Assembly (NCBI GenBank): GCA_965140395.1
Contig: OZ223207.1
Coordinates: 868,001 to 932,000 of the forward strand
Direction: 5' to 3'
Source: Parvibaculum sp002684405
GTDB lineage: Bacteria > Pseudomonadota > Alphaproteobacteria > Parvibaculales > Parvibaculaceae
DNA: 64,000 nucleotides
A program made the translations under genes and the position numbers. The notes under the pieces are model-generated. The model was not told where the DNA came from, made no database searches, and worked only from the letters and a program-made list of their open reading frames with translations. Positions 1 through 8,380 of the stretch are shown piece by piece (position 1 is the first letter of the stretch; every line of letters starts with the position of its first letter).

Positions 1-720
1 GGCGAGAATGCGCTCTCCGCCTTCCTTTACCGCCTGTGAAACGGGCGTGCCGCCGGCGGCCATTTTTGCCGTCTCACGCAGGATGACGTTCAGTTCGCCC
101 GCAATCCTGCGTTCTTCCGGCGAGAGATAGACGTTGCGCGAGGACATGGCGAGGCCGTCCGCCTCGCGCATGATGGGGCCGCCGAGGATTTCCACCGGAA
201 TATTGAGATCGCGCACCATGCGGCGGATGACCATGAGCTGCTGCCAGTCCTTCTCGCCGAAAATGGCGATGTCGGGCAGCGCGGCCAGCAGCAGCTTGGA
301 GACGATGGTGGCGACGCCTGCGAAATGGGTGGGGCGGAAGCTGCCTTCCAGCGGTTCGGAGACGCCGAAAACGCTGACCGTGGTGGAAAAGCCTTCCGGA
401 TACATTTCCTGCGCCGTGGGCGCGAAAATGAGCGAGGCCTTGTCGGCCAGCGCTTCTGCGTCCGCAGCTTCCTGACGGGGATAGGCGTCGAGGTCCTCAT
501 GCGGTGCGAATTGGGTCGGGTTCACGAAGATCGAGACGACGACATGGTCGGCCTTTTCGCGGGCGAGATCCACCAGCGACAGATGGCCTGCATGGAGCGC
601 CCCCATGGTCGGAACGAGCGCGACCGTCTCGCCCTTCATGACCCAACCGGCAACCGCGGCGCGAAGGTCTTCTATCGAGCGGGCGACGGGCAGGGCGTAG
701 CTGTTCGTGTCGAGCGCCAT
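1..720 (-). CDS. panC: Pantothenate synthetase, C-terminus cut by window edge
   Basis: PanC condenses pantoate and beta-alanine with ATP to give pantothenate, the cytoplasmic precursor of coenzyme A. The 240 visible residues start MALDTNSYALP and contain the ATP-binding signature VPTMGALHAGH near residues 38-48. The FVNPTQF substrate-site motif and IFGEKDWQQL follow, and then SSRNVYLSPEER near 210. All are hallmarks of the nucleotidyltransferase fold of this enzyme. Family members are about 280 residues, so roughly the last 40 lie outside the window. The start is the ATG at 718-720. The upstream neighbour on the other strand is unrelated. Identification is firm. Confidence 0.96.
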   Translation of the reverse strand, partial: MALDTNSYALPVARSIEDLRAAVAGWVMKGETVALVPTMGALHAGHLSLVDLAREKADHVVVSIFVNPTQFAPHEDLDAYPRQEAADAEALADKASLIFAPTAQEMYPEGFSTTVSVFGVSEPLEGSFRPTHFAGVATIVSKLLLAALPDIAIFGEKDWQQLMVIRRMVRDLNIPVEILGGPIMREADGLAMSSRNVYLSPEERRIAGELNVILRETAKMAAGGTPVSQAVKEGGERILA

Positions 721-874
721 ATTCGTGTTCCCCGAAAGGCTGTGAGTTCTGCCGGACAATAGGCAGGCCCCGCGCTTCGTTCAATGGCGTTGGGCCTTGG
801 GCGCGGGAAAGGCATATCCGGCATGCGACCGTTGGGCGGCTTCCAATCGGGTGAAAACGGACTACATATTGGCT

Positions 875-1207
875 ATGTCCAAAATCGCGACCAGCCTTGC
901 CGTTCTTGTCTCGCTCGCCATTTCGGCGGTGCCGGCCCATGCGGTCGATCTGATGTCGGGCGGGAAGCCCGGATCGGCTGCCTCGCCAAACTATCCGATG
1001 CCGGAAACCAAATCCTCGACGGCACCGGAAGTGAAGCCACGCAAGAATTACATTCCGGGGCATCCGAGCAAATATGGCGGTTATGTCCGCGGCCGGTACG
1101 AAGAGGGGCCGCCTTTGCCGCCGCTCGCACCGGGCGAGAAATCGCAAGGCTATGTGCCGGGGCATCACAATGCGGACGGGCGCTATATCCCCGGTCATCC
1201 CAAATAA
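875..1207 (+). CDS. Small exported protein with Tyr-Pro-Gly-His repeats
   Basis: A 110-residue protein with a clear N-terminal signal peptide: a hydrophobic stretch follows MSKIATS, with a likely cut after AHA near residue 22. The mature part is Pro/Gly/Tyr-rich and carries the short motif Y(I/V)PGH three times, as NYIPGHP, GYVPGHH and RYIPGHP, the last at the extreme C-terminus. I do not recognise the family. No cysteines or catalytic motifs are visible, so a periplasmic or surface structural role is a guess. I chose the ATG at 875 because it begins the signal peptide; the reading frame extends further upstream without a better start. It lies between divergent panC and mipZ. Confidence 0.6.
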   Translation: MSKIATSLAVLVSLAISAVPAHAVDLMSGGKPGSAASPNYPMPETKSSTAPEVKPRKNYIPGHPSKYGGYVRGRYEEGPPLPPLAPGEKSQGYVPGHHNADGRYIPGHPK

Positions 1208-1344
1208 AAACCACGTGTTTGTGCCGTTTCCGAACGGAAGCGCACGGGCTTTCGCGACATGCGCCGCAACAAGTTGACGAGCGGTGCCCGGCGCTCGCAA
1301 ACTCCGGTAATCGATTCCCATTTATGTGGCGTTTGCGGGGGCGA

Positions 1345-2223
1345 ATGAGCCAGAGCGAAGGGCGGAATGCCGCCCATGTCATTGTTCTAGGCAATGAGAA
1401 GGGCGGGTCGGGCAAGACCACCACCGCCATGCATGTCATTGCGAGTCTGCTTCATGAAGGCATGCGCGTCGGGTCCATCGACCTCGACAGCCGCCAACGC
1501 TCGCTTACCCGTTATGTGGAAAACCGCAAGGCTTGGTGCGATGCCAATGGCGTGAAGCTTGCCATGCCGGATCATCGCGTGATCGACCGCTCCAAGGCGG
1601 CCACCGTGGCCGACGCGCAGGCGGAAGAACAGGCGGCTTTCGACGTGGCTTTCGAGGAGCTGTCGGCGACATGCGATTTTATCGTCATCGATTCTCCGGG
1701 TACGGATAACTACCTGTCGCGCGCAGGCCATGCCGTCGCCGACACGCTGATCACGCCGATGAACGACAGTTTCGTCGATTTCGACCTGCTGGGACGGGTG
1801 GATCCGCAGACCTATCAGCTCAAGGGGCCGAGCGTTTACAGCGAAATGGTCTGGGAAAGCCGCAAGCGGCGCGCGATGAAGGATGGCGGTCAGATCGACT
1901 GGGTGGTGATGCGAAACCGCCTGTCGCATGTCGATGCCAAGAACAAGCGCCGCGTGGAAGCCGTGCTCGAAACGCTTACCGAACGTATCGGGTTTCGCCT
2001 TGCGCCGGGGTTCGGCGAGCGTGTGATCTTCCGTGAGATGTTCCCTTCCGGCCTGACCTTGCTGGACCTGCGCGATGGCGGGGTGGACCAGCAGCTGTCG
2101 ATGAGCCATGTCGCGGCGCGTGCGGAGATCAGAGCTCTGTTCGATATGCTCGAATTGCCGATCGGAGAAAAAGGGGATGGCGGTTCGTCGGAGAATCTGC
2201 GAGCCGCTGCGGCCTCGGGCTGA
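1345..2223 (+). CDS. mipZ: MipZ, ParA-family ATPase positioning the division site
   Basis: MipZ forms bipolar gradients in alphaproteobacteria and inhibits FtsZ, so that division occurs at mid-cell. The protein has 292 residues. It has the deviant Walker A loop NEKGGSGKTTTA near residues 17-28, a DLDSRQR segment after it, the Walker B-like DFIVIDSPG, and the family hallmark PMNDSFVDFDLLG. The C-terminal block EMFPSGLTLLDL is also characteristic of MipZ rather than of plasmid ParA. I prefer the ATG at 1345 (MSQSEGRN); an in-frame upstream ATG at 1324 would add seven residues. The stop abuts the stop of the convergent carboxypeptidase gene, with no intergenic base. Confidence 0.93.
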   Translation: MSQSEGRNAAHVIVLGNEKGGSGKTTTAMHVIASLLHEGMRVGSIDLDSRQRSLTRYVENRKAWCDANGVKLAMPDHRVIDRSKAATVADAQAEEQAAFDVAFEELSATCDFIVIDSPGTDNYLSRAGHAVADTLITPMNDSFVDFDLLGRVDPQTYQLKGPSVYSEMVWESRKRRAMKDGGQIDWVVMRNRLSHVDAKNKRRVEAVLETLTERIGFRLAPGFGERVIFREMFPSGLTLLDLRDGGVDQQLSMSHVAARAEIRALFDMLELPIGEKGDGGSSENLRAAAASG

Positions 2224-3858
2224 TCAGCCCCGATCGTTGCGCGCCGTCCTTATGCCCGCGGGCAGCGACCAGTTGGACGGCGGAATGGCAACGCAGGAAA
2301 TGTTCTGACGCGAAAGGCGTCCGCAGGCCGTGCTGGCCGATTTCTCACCGTCGAAACCACCGAAACGCGAGCGGTAAAGCGTGCGGTTGTCCGCCGTGCG
2401 CACGGGGATCGTCACAGGTACGGCGGCGTCGAGCTGGTCCGGCGCGGCGCGAATGGCGCGGCGAATGCTTTGCACGGCATCCGACTGGTTGGAATAGGCG
2501 CCGATCTGGATGACCCAGGTGCCTTCCGGGATGAGCGGCGCGCCCGCTTGCCAGTTCTGTTCTGCAGCGATAACGCCCGCCGTCTGCTTGACGACCGGTG
2601 CGCGGGGCTGCTCGCCGGTGCTGGCATGGGCAGGGGTCACGAGCATGCTGCCCAGGCTTTCGCCGGCCTTGGCGACAGGGCCCTTGGCCTTGCGATAGGC
2701 AGCCACGGCGAAGGATTTGACGTCCTCAAGCGATTTTTCGCCACTATCCTTCTCGGTCTGCGCGGATGCGAGTTCCGGGTCGGGCAGCGGGAGGATGGTA
2801 TTGTCTGCGTAGGTCTCCTCATCCGGATCCGCGCTGTCGTCTTCTTCAAGCAGCGAGGCAAGCTGCATGCGGTCCTCGTTGCTGACAAGGTTCACCGGGC
2901 GGGCAATCGGCTGAGGGATGTTCTTGACCATGGCAGAGGCGAGGCGGGTGTTCCCGTCCGCCCATGCGACGGCGCGCGGCACAAAGCGGTCCAGAAGGCC
3001 CATCATGCGCCGGTCGCGGGCCTTGGAGGTCTTGCCGCCCATCACCACGGCGATGACATAGCGGTCGTCGCGTTCGATCGTGGCCGTCAGGTTGAAGCCC
3101 GATGCGCGCGTGTAGCCGGTCTTGATGCCGGTCGTGCCGCGATAATGGTACTTGGTCAGCAGGTTGTTGTGGTTCTTGTAGCGGCGGCCGTTATAGGCGA
3201 AATATTTGCGGCTGAAGAAGTGATAATATTGCGGGAAATCGAGGCGCATGCGCTTGGCGAGGGTTGCCTGGTCGCGCGCCGTCGTCCGCTGGTAGCGGTT
3301 GGGCAGACCGGAAGCATTTTTGTAGGTGGTGTTCTTCATGCCGAGCCGATGCGCCGTCTTGGTCATCAGCTTGGCGAACTCATACTCCGTGCCCGCGATC
3401 TTTTCGCCTACGGCGGCGGCCACATCGTTCGCCGATTTGGTGACGAGGGCGAGGATGGCAGATTCAACCGAAATGCTGCGGCCCGGCTTGATGCCCAGCC
3501 TGGACGGCGCCATGCCGGCGGCATGCCGGGAGAAGACGACGCGGTCGTTCAGCTCGATATCGCCCTTCTTCATTTTCTCGAAGAGGATGTAGAGCGTCAT
3601 GACCTTGGTCAGCGAGGCAGGGTAGCGCTTCGCATCGGCATGGCTCGAATAGAGAACCTTGCCGCTGAAGGCGTCGATCACGATGGCGGATTGCTTGGGG
3701 GCCGCCTGCGCGGTGCCGGCGTAGGTGCCCGAGAGGGCGATCGCGCAGAGGATGAGAAGGGACAGGGCAATATTGGGCAGCAAGCGGCGCCGAATCGTTT
3801 CGTTCGCGCCGAGCTTCTCAGCTTCGGACTCCGGTGCTTCGCTCGCTGATACGCGCAT
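2224..3858 (-). CDS. D-alanyl-D-alanine carboxypeptidase (S11) with SPOR domain
   Basis: A penicillin-binding-protein-type enzyme that trims the terminal D-Ala of peptidoglycan stem peptides in the periplasm. The 544 residues hold an N-terminal signal/anchor near 28-52. The three active-site motifs follow in order: SLTK at 82-85, SAN at 142-144 and KTG at 246-248. A low-complexity acidic linker follows. The last ~80 residues (WVIQIGAYSNQSDA ... TLYRSRFGGF) are a SPOR domain, which binds denuded glycan at division septa. That fusion implies recruitment to the division site and fits the adjacent mipZ. Family members without SPOR are near 380-400 residues. Confidence 0.92.
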   Translation of the reverse strand: MRVSASEAPESEAEKLGANETIRRRLLPNIALSLLILCAIALSGTYAGTAQAAPKQSAIVIDAFSGKVLYSSHADAKRYPASLTKVMTLYILFEKMKKGDIELNDRVVFSRHAAGMAPSRLGIKPGRSISVESAILALVTKSANDVAAAVGEKIAGTEYEFAKLMTKTAHRLGMKNTTYKNASGLPNRYQRTTARDQATLAKRMRLDFPQYYHFFSRKYFAYNGRRYKNHNNLLTKYHYRGTTGIKTGYTRASGFNLTATIERDDRYVIAVVMGGKTSKARDRRMMGLLDRFVPRAVAWADGNTRLASAMVKNIPQPIARPVNLVSNEDRMQLASLLEEDDSADPDEETYADNTILPLPDPELASAQTEKDSGEKSLEDVKSFAVAAYRKAKGPVAKAGESLGSMLVTPAHASTGEQPRAPVVKQTAGVIAAEQNWQAGAPLIPEGTWVIQIGAYSNQSDAVQSIRRAIRAAPDQLDAAVPVTIPVRTADNRTLYRSRFGGFDGEKSASTACGRLSRQNISCVAIPPSNWSLPAGIRTARNDRG

Positions 3859-4505
3859 GACCCATGACCCCGACTCGAGAGCCGCCCCCCTATGGGTCGC
3901 CCCTCGTTACTTCCCCTGAATACTGTAGCCGAAGAAACACAGGCGAGGAAAGCCCCGCGCGGTATCCGATGCCGGATAATCCCAGATTCTTCGGCACTTA
4001 CAGGCTTGTTCCAAGGGTAAGGGCGAAATGTTACCCGATGGTTAACTTGGTTACTCTTTTCTTAACCGGCAGATTCGAGCAGCTTTTTCCTTCGCTATTT
4101 ACCGTAAATCCTCAAGAAGGCGGGTGCCGCCGTTAAGAGCGGCCGGGGAGGCATGTAAAGGAAAAATGAAAACCTTTCCCATAGCGTCCCGGGGGAGGGA
4201 TTCCTGTTTCATGGGGAAAGGATCTTCCGCGCAAGCGGTAAATCGCGCCGCCCGGGGCTTGCGCCGCACCGTTCCGGGCTGATTTGCTGGGGATAAAGCC
4301 AATCGGCCTTTGAATTTCCCGGCGTTCGCCTATGTAATAGGAACCAGGAACCGGTTGTCGGGGTGCTTTGCGCAAGCGTCGAGTATCCCGCAACATTTAC
4401 GGGGTCGGCCGGTTAAGGAGCAAACTGATGCAGCCGGCGGTGAGTGACTGGCAGGTAAGGGCGCGGGTAAGGGCAATGTCCTACGAAAAAGCGTCAGGCG
4501 AGAGA
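3859..4505. other. Intergenic region between dac and clpS
   Basis: About 650 bases between divergent genes. Short open frames exist here, but none has a credible ribosome site, conserved motif or typical codon pattern, so I call none. An AT-rich stretch at 4020-4100 is the likely promoter zone. It contains TTAC-N7-TTAA at 4051-4065, one base off the CtrA-type TTAA-N7-TTAA pattern, which is weak evidence. AAGGAG at 4415-4420 stands seven bases before an ATG at 4428 that is in frame with clpS (see that entry). Confidence 0.4.
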
Positions 4506-4838
4506 ATGTCTGACGATAACAGGCCGGACGATGATGACGGGGATGCCGGAACGGGCGTCGTTACCCGCACGAAGCCCAAAACCAAAAAACCCTCGCTCTA
4601 CAAAGTTTTACTGTTGAATGACGATTACACTCCCATGGAGTTCGTCGTTCATATCCTGGAGCGGTTTTTCAACAAGGGGCCTGAAGAGGCCATGAAGATC
4701 ATGCTCCATGTGCATCAGCACGGGGTGGGCGTCTGCGGTCTCTACACCTATGAGGTGGCCGAGACGAAAGTGACGCAAGTGATGGACTTCGCGCGGCAGC
4801 ATCAGCATCCGTTGCAATGCACGATGGAGAGAGAGTAG
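4506..4838 (+). CDS. clpS: ClpS adaptor of the ClpAP protease
   Basis: ClpS binds N-degron substrates (Leu, Phe, Tyr or Trp at the N-terminus) and delivers them to ClpA. The 110-residue protein has a flexible acidic N-terminal tail followed by the compact ClpS core. The core contains LLNDDYTPMEFVV near residues 38-50 (the N-degron pocket loop), the helix ERFFNKG, and the MLHVHQHGVGVCG segment. Its gene lies 60 bases upstream of clpA, so the two are probably co-transcribed. The start is uncertain. ATG 4506 gives the usual family length but a poor ribosome site. ATG 4428, behind AAGGAG at 4415-4420, would add 26 basic residues. Confidence 0.93.
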   Translation: MSDDNRPDDDDGDAGTGVVTRTKPKTKKPSLYKVLLLNDDYTPMEFVVHILERFFNKGPEEAMKIMLHVHQHGVGVCGLYTYEVAETKVTQVMDFARQHQHPLQCTMERE

Positions 4839-4898
4839 CGTTTTTGTATGTAGCGTTGAGCGTCCGGGAGGCGCCTCAGCAGAAGGGAAGGTCTAAAA

Positions 4899-7319
4899 GT
4901 GCCGACATTTTCTCGTAGTCTCGAAGATGGCCTTCACCGAGCGCTCGCCCTGGCGAATGATCGCAGTCACGAATATGCGACGCTGGAACATCTCCTGCTG
5001 GCGTTGGTGGACGATCAGGACGCAGCCGCCGTCATGCGCGCCTGCAATGTCGATGTCGACCTCATCCGCCAGCAGCTCACCAATTACGTCGATAACGAAC
5101 TTTCGAGCCTGGTGATCGAGGATGGCGACGACGCCAAGCCGACGGCGGGTTTCCAGCGCGTCATCCAGCGCGCCGTTATTCATGTGCAGTCGTCGGGACG
5201 CGAAGAGGTAACCGGCGCCAATGTGCTCGTCGCCATGTTTGCCGAACGCGAGAGCCATGCCGCCTATTTCCTGCAGGAGCAGGACATGACGCGCTATGAC
5301 GCCGTGAATTACATCAGCCACGGCATCGCCAAGCGCGCCGACATGAACGAAACCCGTCCCGTGACGGGCGCGGGCGAGCAGGCGGAGGAGGGCGAACGCC
5401 AGCGCAACGGCAAGGAGCGCTCCTCGACCGAGGCGCTGGACGCCTATTGCGTGAACCTCAACGAGAAGGCAAAGGCCGGCAAGGTCGATCCGCTGATCGG
5501 CCGCGAGCGCGAGGTCGAGCGCACCATCCAGATCCTTTGCCGCCGGTCGAAGAACAATCCGCTCTTCGTGGGCGATCCGGGCGTCGGCAAGACGGCGATC
5601 GCGGAAGGCCTTGCCAAGCGCATTGCCGAGGGCGATGTGCCGGATGTGCTGAAGGATGCGACCATCTTCTCGCTCGACATGGGCACGCTCCTGGCGGGTA
5701 CGCGCTATCGCGGCGATTTCGAGGAGCGCATCAAGGCGGTCATCAAGGAGATCGAGGCCTATCCGGGCGCGGTGATGTTCATCGACGAAATCCACACCGT
5801 CATCGGCGCTGGTGCGACGAGCGGCGGGGCGATGGATGCCTCGAACCTGTTGAAGCCGGCGCTTGCCAGCGGCACGCTGCGCTGCATCGGGTCCACGACC
5901 TACAAGGAATACCGCCAGCACTTCGAGAAGGACCGGGCGCTTGTCCGGCGCTTCCAGAAGATCGACGTGGCGGAACCGAGCGTCGCGGACTCGATCAAGA
6001 TCCTGAAAGGTCTCAAGCCCTATTTCGAGACCTTCCACAAGATCCGCTATACCAATGACGCCATCAAGACGGCGGTGGAGCTGTCATCCAAATACATGCA
6101 TGACCGCAAGCTGCCTGACAAGGCGATCGACGTGATCGACGAGGCGGGTGCCTCGCAGATGCTGCTGCCGGAATCGCGCCGCAAGAAGACCATCGGCGTG
6201 AACGAGATCGAGGCCGTGATTTCGACCATGGCGCGCATTCCGCCGAAATCCGTGTCGAAGAACGATACGGAGAAGCTGCGCGATCTCGATACCGAGCTGA
6301 AGCGCGTGGTGTTCGGGCAGGATAATGCCATCGATGCGCTGGCCGCTTCGATCAAGCTTGCTCGCGCGGGCCTGCGTGACGGCGAGAAGCCCATCGGTTC
6401 CTATCTCTTCTCCGGTCCCACCGGTGTCGGCAAAACCGAAGTGGCTCGCCAGCTTGCATCCATCATGGGTGTGGAGATGCTGCGCTTCGACATGTCGGAA
6501 TATATGGAGCGGCATACCGTGTCGCGTCTCATCGGCGCGCCGCCCGGCTATGTCGGTTTCGACCAGGGCGGTCTCCTGACCGATGGTGTGGATCAGCATC
6601 CGCATTGCGTGCTGCTGCTCGACGAAATCGAAAAGGCTCATCCCGATCTCTTCAACATCCTGTTGCAGGTGATGGATCACGGGAAGCTGACCGACCATAA
6701 CGGCAAGAAGATCGACTTCCGCAATGTGGTGCTCATCATGACCACCAATGCGGGCGCGTCGGAAGCCGCCAAGAACGCCATCGGCTTCGGTCGGGCGAAG
6801 CGGGAAGGCGAGGACGAGGATGCGATCAAGCGTCTCTTCACGCCGGAGTTCCGCAACCGTCTCGATGCGGTGATCCCCTTCGGCCAGCTGCCGGAAGTCG
6901 TCATCGCGCAGGTCGTCGAAAAGTTCGTCATGCAGCTCGAGGCGCAGCTTGCCGACCGCAATGTCACCATCGAGCTGATGCCCGAAGCCAACAAATGGCT
7001 GGCCAATCGCGGCTATGACGAGCAGATGGGCGCAAGGCCGCTTGCCCGCGTCATCCAGGAGAGCATCAAGAAGCCGCTGGCGGATGAGGTTCTCTTCGGG
7101 CGGCTCATCAAGGGCGGCCACGTCAAGGTCGGGGTCGATGCCGAGAAGGACGAGCTGTCCTTCGATATCGAGGAAACCCCGCCCAAGGCCAGCGCACCCA
7201 AGCGCAAGCCCGGTCAGAAGAAGGGCGGCGGCAGGTCCGGCGATTCCGGTCCGAGCGATACGGGATCGGGCGATTCCGGCGGCGGCAGCGTGCCGAAGGT
7301 TCCGCTGCTCACCGAGTGA
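4899..7319 (+). CDS. clpA: ClpA, AAA+ unfoldase of ClpAP
   Basis: ClpA unfolds proteins and threads them into ClpP. The 806-residue protein has the ClpN substrate-binding domain (residues ~1-145). Two AAA+ modules follow, with Walker A GDPGVGKT near 224-231 and GPTGVGKT near 505-512. Walker B stretches MFIDEIHTVIG and LLLDEIEKAHPD are visible. No ClpB-type middle coiled coil is present, which separates it from ClpB. The last ~45 residues are Gly/Ser/Lys-rich and look disordered, a tail beyond the usual ClpA end. Translation starts at GTG 4899, preceded by GGAAGG at 4885-4890. A strong terminator follows at 7345. Confidence 0.97.
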   Translation: MPTFSRSLEDGLHRALALANDRSHEYATLEHLLLALVDDQDAAAVMRACNVDVDLIRQQLTNYVDNELSSLVIEDGDDAKPTAGFQRVIQRAVIHVQSSGREEVTGANVLVAMFAERESHAAYFLQEQDMTRYDAVNYISHGIAKRADMNETRPVTGAGEQAEEGERQRNGKERSSTEALDAYCVNLNEKAKAGKVDPLIGREREVERTIQILCRRSKNNPLFVGDPGVGKTAIAEGLAKRIAEGDVPDVLKDATIFSLDMGTLLAGTRYRGDFEERIKAVIKEIEAYPGAVMFIDEIHTVIGAGATSGGAMDASNLLKPALASGTLRCIGSTTYKEYRQHFEKDRALVRRFQKIDVAEPSVADSIKILKGLKPYFETFHKIRYTNDAIKTAVELSSKYMHDRKLPDKAIDVIDEAGASQMLLPESRRKKTIGVNEIEAVISTMARIPPKSVSKNDTEKLRDLDTELKRVVFGQDNAIDALAASIKLARAGLRDGEKPIGSYLFSGPTGVGKTEVARQLASIMGVEMLRFDMSEYMERHTVSRLIGAPPGYVGFDQGGLLTDGVDQHPHCVLLLDEIEKAHPDLFNILLQVMDHGKLTDHNGKKIDFRNVVLIMTTNAGASEAAKNAIGFGRAKREGEDEDAIKRLFTPEFRNRLDAVIPFGQLPEVVIAQVVEKFVMQLEAQLADRNVTIELMPEANKWLANRGYDEQMGARPLARVIQESIKKPLADEVLFGRLIKGGHVKVGVDAEKDELSFDIEETPPKASAPKRKPGQKKGGGRSGDSGPSDTGSGDSGGGSVPKVPLLTE

Positions 7320-7344
7320 TCGCGCCTAGCGGGAAATATGGAAA

Positions 7345-7379
7345 GGCCGCCGAGGAGATTTCTCTCCGGCGGCCTTTTT
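7345..7379 (+). terminator. Intrinsic terminator after clpA
   Basis: GGCCGCCG at 7345-7352 pairs perfectly with CGGCGGCC at 7367-7374, and five T residues follow. The loop can form extra GGAGA/TCTCT pairing. It ends the clpS-clpA unit 25 bases after the clpA stop. Confidence 0.9.
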
Positions 7380-7439
7380 CATAGTCTGGCGACCGCAGAG
7401 TGGAAACCGAAATACCGGACCGAAAAGGGGGAGGAAAGA

Positions 7440-7826
7440 TTGAGTGAACTCGAGGAAAGCATCGCGGGTGCCATGAAATGTCTCACCGACTTCATGGCTG
7501 CCTTCAATGCCGGCGATGTGGAGGCGTGGGAGGCGACGCTCAACTATCCGAGCGTGCGCATCGCCTCGGGCGAGCTCGTCATCATTGACAAACCCGGCTG
7601 GCATCCCCGCGACATGTTCGAAAAGGGGCTCGGCGTGGACTGGGCGCGCTCCGGCTGGGAGCGGCGCGAGGTTATTCATGCCGGTCACGACAAAGTGCAT
7701 TTCGATACGCGTTTTGTGCGTTATCGTGCCGATGGCAGCGTCATAGGGCATTGCGACTCGATTTATGTCGTGACCCTTCAGGACGGACATTGGGGAGTAA
7801 AGGCGAGGTCCAGCTTCGCCCCGTAA
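7440..7826 (+). CDS. SnoaL/NTF2-like small protein
   Basis: A 128-residue protein of the cone-shaped NTF2/SnoaL-like type, judged from the opening pattern (AMKCLTDFMAAFNAGDVEAWEATLNYP). The alternating strand pattern later (VHFDTRFVRYRADGS, ICDSIYVVTLQDGHWGVKARSS-type ending) also fits. Members range from isomerases to binding proteins, and no activity can be assigned. I place the start at TTG 7440 because GGGGAGG at 7427-7433 sits at ideal spacing. An ATG at 7338 would require reading through the clpA terminator. The next gene, a VOC protein, follows 48 bases later on the same strand and is probably in the same unit. Confidence 0.75.
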   Translation: MSELEESIAGAMKCLTDFMAAFNAGDVEAWEATLNYPSVRIASGELVIIDKPGWHPRDMFEKGLGVDWARSGWERREVIHAGHDKVHFDTRFVRYRADGSVIGHCDSIYVVTLQDGHWGVKARSSFAP

Positions 7827-7874
7827 TGTCCTCGCAGCCGTAAACAAGAACAGACCTCCAGGGAGAGATTTCCG

Positions 7875-8240
7875 ATGATCGGATATGTAACGGTAGGCAC
7901 GAACGACCGCGCGCGGTCCAAGGCGTTTTACGAGCCGCTGATGGCCGAGATGGGTGCGAAGGAGCTCATGGAGAGCGATCGCTATACCTTCTGGGGTACC
8001 GGTCAGGGGCCCATGCTGGGTGTGTTCGTGCCTTACGACCAGCAGGAAGCCAAGCCCGGCAACGGCAACATGGTGGCGCTGGCCATGCCCGACCGCGAGT
8101 CGGTCGACAAGATACACGCCAAGGCGATGGAACTGGGCGCGCCGGACGAGGGCGCGCCGGGCGAGCGGATGCCGACCTTCTATGGCGCCTATTTCCGCGA
8201 CCCGGACGGCAACAAGATCTGCGTCTTCAAGATGGGCTGA
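7875..8240 (+). CDS. VOC-superfamily (glyoxalase-fold) protein
   Basis: A 121-residue single-module vicinal-oxygen-chelate protein. It opens with MIGYVTVGTNDRARSKAFYEPL and closes with YGAYFRDPDGNKICVF, the two halves of the paired beta-alpha-beta-beta-beta fold. Related proteins include glyoxalases, dioxygenases and resistance proteins. The usual metal ligands (His and Glu at equivalent positions) are not obvious here, so the reaction is open. GGGAGAG lies ten bases before the ATG. A strong terminator follows the stop by 25 bases. Confidence 0.85.
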   Translation: MIGYVTVGTNDRARSKAFYEPLMAEMGAKELMESDRYTFWGTGQGPMLGVFVPYDQQEAKPGNGNMVALAMPDRESVDKIHAKAMELGAPDEGAPGERMPTFYGAYFRDPDGNKICVFKMG

Positions 8241-8265
8241 GGCTTTCGGCCTTCAAGATACCGAA

Positions 8266-8293
8266 CCCCGGCAGGCGACTGCCGGGGTTTTTT
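8266..8293 (+). terminator. Intrinsic terminator after the VOC gene
   Basis: CCCCGGCAG at 8266-8274 pairs perfectly with CTGCCGGGG at 8279-8287 around a GCGA tetraloop, followed by six T residues. On the opposite strand the flanking AA gives little U tract, so it mainly serves the plus-strand unit. Confidence 0.92.
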
Positions 8294-8380
8294 ATTGCCC
8301 GGGTGCGGCGGCGAACGCAGCGGGGGTGAGGAGGCAAAGACAAGCGGCAAGCCGGATCGTCTTTGTCTCCTCCCTGACCG

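Noticed and set aside
784..1344. A long N-terminal extension of MipZ, since the frame is open from 784
   Set aside because: The upstream part overlaps the small exported protein gene in another frame, and MipZ homologues begin just before the Walker A loop, so the start is placed at 1345.
3864..4136. A 90-codon plus-strand frame upstream of clpS
   Set aside because: It has no ribosome site, shows mixed composition with no motif, and overlaps the likely promoter zone.
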